NCBI GenBank assembly: GCA_037968835.1
Contig: JBBKWG010000186.1
Coordinates: 1 to 7,583 of the forward strand
From: JBBKWG01 sp037968835
GTDB taxonomy: Bacteria; Pseudomonadota; Alphaproteobacteria; Rhodobacterales; Rhodobacteraceae
DNA length: 7,583 bases
Reading direction: 5' to 3'
The translations under genes were made by a program, and so were the position numbers. Below are positions 6,240-7,583 of the stretch, one piece after another; positions within the stretch are counted from its first letter, which is position 1; every line of letters begins with the position of its first letter. The notes below the pieces were generated by a model. The model saw nothing but the letters and a program-made list of their open reading frames with translations, searched no databases and was not told where the DNA came from.

Positions 6240-7195
6240 TCGAAAATGCAGCGCGGAAAATAGAAACTGACCACCCAATTCGGCATGTCCACAATTTCCG
6301 AGATCCGCAGATCCCCACAGGTGCTGACCAGCATATAGGCGTCGACCGCCGCCATGCCGCGCGTGGCTGAAAGGAAATCAACCATACCCGACACCGCGTC
6401 GCGACTGGCTGCCATCAGGTCAGGTCCTATACCGGTGGTAACCTCGTAGCCCTTGGCGTCCAGATGCCGCGTGACCGGCCCCGGCGTGGTGAAACGCGGG
6501 GTCTTGAGGTTGGCGTCCTTGGCCAGATCAATGGTCAGAACCACATCCATCGGGCTTTCGATCGCAGTTCCGCACACCTCGCCATCGCCCTGTGCAGCAT
6601 GGGTATCACCCACGCTGAAAAGCGCCCCCGCAACCTCGACAGGCAGGTAGATCGTCGTGCCTGCCGCCAGATCGCGGATGTCCAGATTACCGCCGACACG
6701 CCGGGGCGGCACGACCGAATGCAGGCCGGCTTCGGCCAATCCGTTTCCGATGGTCCCGGCAAATGGTTTCAGCGGAACCCGCCCTTCCTTGCCGAACATC
6801 GCCGGCGACATCGTGCCCGGATCATAGGACCAGACGTGCAATGCCGGTTCGATGAACTGATCCGCCAGAAGGCCAAAGCCCGGAATGTTCGCGGTCCATC
6901 CCCAACCTTTGCCGCTCTGCGCTTGAGGCGTAAAACTGTCGAGCGTGATCTTCAGCGCATCGCCCGGCTCGGCCCCTTCTACCCAGATCGGACCGGACAC
7001 CGGATTGATCTTGCTGAAATCCAGCGCCGCAACATCCGCCACCGTGGACGACGGGCCTAGCTGGCCCGCCGAACTGTCATGGCAGTGGAACTTGATCGTG
7101 GCACCCGGCTCTACCCGCTCGACCGGGGCAAATGAATTGTCCCAGCCGAAGTGGTGTTGGGCACCGTGGATCGTGTAATCACAAGCCTTGCACAT
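6236..7195 (-). CDS. Acetamidase/formamidase family amidohydrolase
   Basis: This is a 319-residue cytoplasmic enzyme of the FmdA/AmdA family (no signal peptide), hydrolysing short-chain amides such as formamide or acetamide to the acid and ammonia. Family signatures are intact: FHCHDSSAGQ at 36-45, GGNLDIRDL at 168-176, GALFSVGDTHAAQGDGEVCGTAIE at 190-213 and VDMPNWVVSFYFPR near the end. These hold the metal-binding His, Asp and Glu residues. The length fits the short family members; Methylophilus-type FmdA is about 400 residues. The N-terminus has Cys2 and Cys5 (MCKAC), so a metal or redox role there is possible but unproven. GGAG (plus 7203-7206) lies seven bases before the ATG. The gene starts four bases after the binding-protein stop and overlaps the ATPase by ATGA, so it is embedded in the transporter operon. 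The true amide substrate may be whatever the transporter imports. Confidence 0.93.
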
Positions 7196-7199
7196 GCGA

Positions 7200-7583
7200 T
7201 CACTCCGTCACGTAGACGTAGTCGTAGTTCACCGGGATCGAGACCGGGTCGACGTAAAGATTGTCAGCGCCGCCCATCCGCGAGGATTTCATGGTATAGC
7301 GCTGCTCGTTGAACACCGGAACCCACGGCGCTTGTTCCATCACCTGCATGTAGACGTCGGACCACATCTGCATCCGCTCGGGTGCTGCGGGATCCATCAT
7401 GCTATCGGCGGCTGTTGCTGCTGCGTCGATGTCGGCCACGCAGAACTTGGACCAGTTCCAGCCACCTTCCTCTGCCCCGGCACAGCCAAGGATCGGGCCG
7501 AAGAAGTTGGACGGATCGGGGAAGTCGGCAATCCACGCCATGCCACCAGACCAGATCATCGGCGCGGTTCCGGCACCCCCAGC
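7200..7583 (-). CDS. ABC solute-binding protein family 5, C-terminal part
   Basis: The frame is open from the right edge to a TGA at 7200-7202, giving 127 C-terminal residues of a protein usually 500-600 long. The ATG at 7557-7559 is internal: upstream codons continue in frame (AGGAGTAP) and the domain is plainly unfinished. The stretch GMAWIADFPDPSNFFGPILGC is the typical late segment of periplasmic peptide/nickel-type binding proteins (SBP_bac_5). It is followed by the helix EQAPWVPVFNEQRYTM, where these proteins state that the substrate cleft is closed by the C-terminal lobe. It would deliver substrate to the permeases powered by the dual ATPase encoded two genes on. The only cysteines seen are in LGCAG and KFCVAD, a possible disulfide. 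The promoter, signal peptide and most of the gene lie outside the window. Substrate is not inferable from this part. Confidence 0.9.
   Translation of the reverse strand, partial: AGGAGTAPMIWSGGMAWIADFPDPSNFFGPILGCAGAEEGGWNWSKFCVADIDAAATAADSMMDPAAPERMQMWSDVYMQVMEQAPWVPVFNEQRYTMKSSRMGGADNLYVDPVSIPVNYDYVYVTE

Noticed and set aside
6240..6278. Upstream start for the ABC ATPase
   Set aside because: It would add MGGQFLFSALHFR with no family support; the ATGA overlap with the amidase stop favours 6239.

Overview
This is a GC-rich window with compact, mostly minus-strand gene packing. Class II cytochrome c', a Tat-exported L,D-transpeptidase and an FmdA/AmdA-type amidase inside a peptide-type ABC operon together point to an alphaproteobacterium, plausibly Rhodobacterales or a relative. 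That placement is inferred from gene style; no rRNA or tRNA is present to confirm it. No transposase, integrase, CRISPR array or RNA gene was found.

Left block (1-2560, all minus strand, read right to left): a small exported His/Cys protein with one membrane segment, then a long variant of cytochrome c', a membrane-anchored diheme cytochrome c three bases later, and the signal-peptide end of another small exported His-containing protein that runs off the left edge. The two cytochromes share the motif DHS[A/T]MDM, once in a loop inserted into cytochrome c' and once at the extreme C-terminus of the diheme protein. Motifs of this kind are known from the copper proteins CopA and CopB, so a periplasmic copper-handling or copper-linked electron-transfer module is the best reading. 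It remains an inference, because no recognisable copper gene lies inside the window.

Middle block (2561-4454): a 450-base divergent spacer without a convincing gene but with strong inverted repeats; a small plus-strand lipoprotein; a convergent junction with a hairpin; a minus-strand L,D-transpeptidase; and a 310-base spacer holding several palindromes and an 11-base tandem repeat.

Right block (4455-7583, minus strand): the C-terminal part of a family 5 solute-binding protein, an acetamidase/formamidase four bases later, and a dual-ATPase peptide/nickel-type ABC protein that overlaps the amidase by ATGA. The three are almost certainly one operon for import of an amide or small peptide-like compound, with amide hydrolysis in the cytoplasm. 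The membrane permeases are not in the window and would have to lie upstream (beyond the right edge) or elsewhere.
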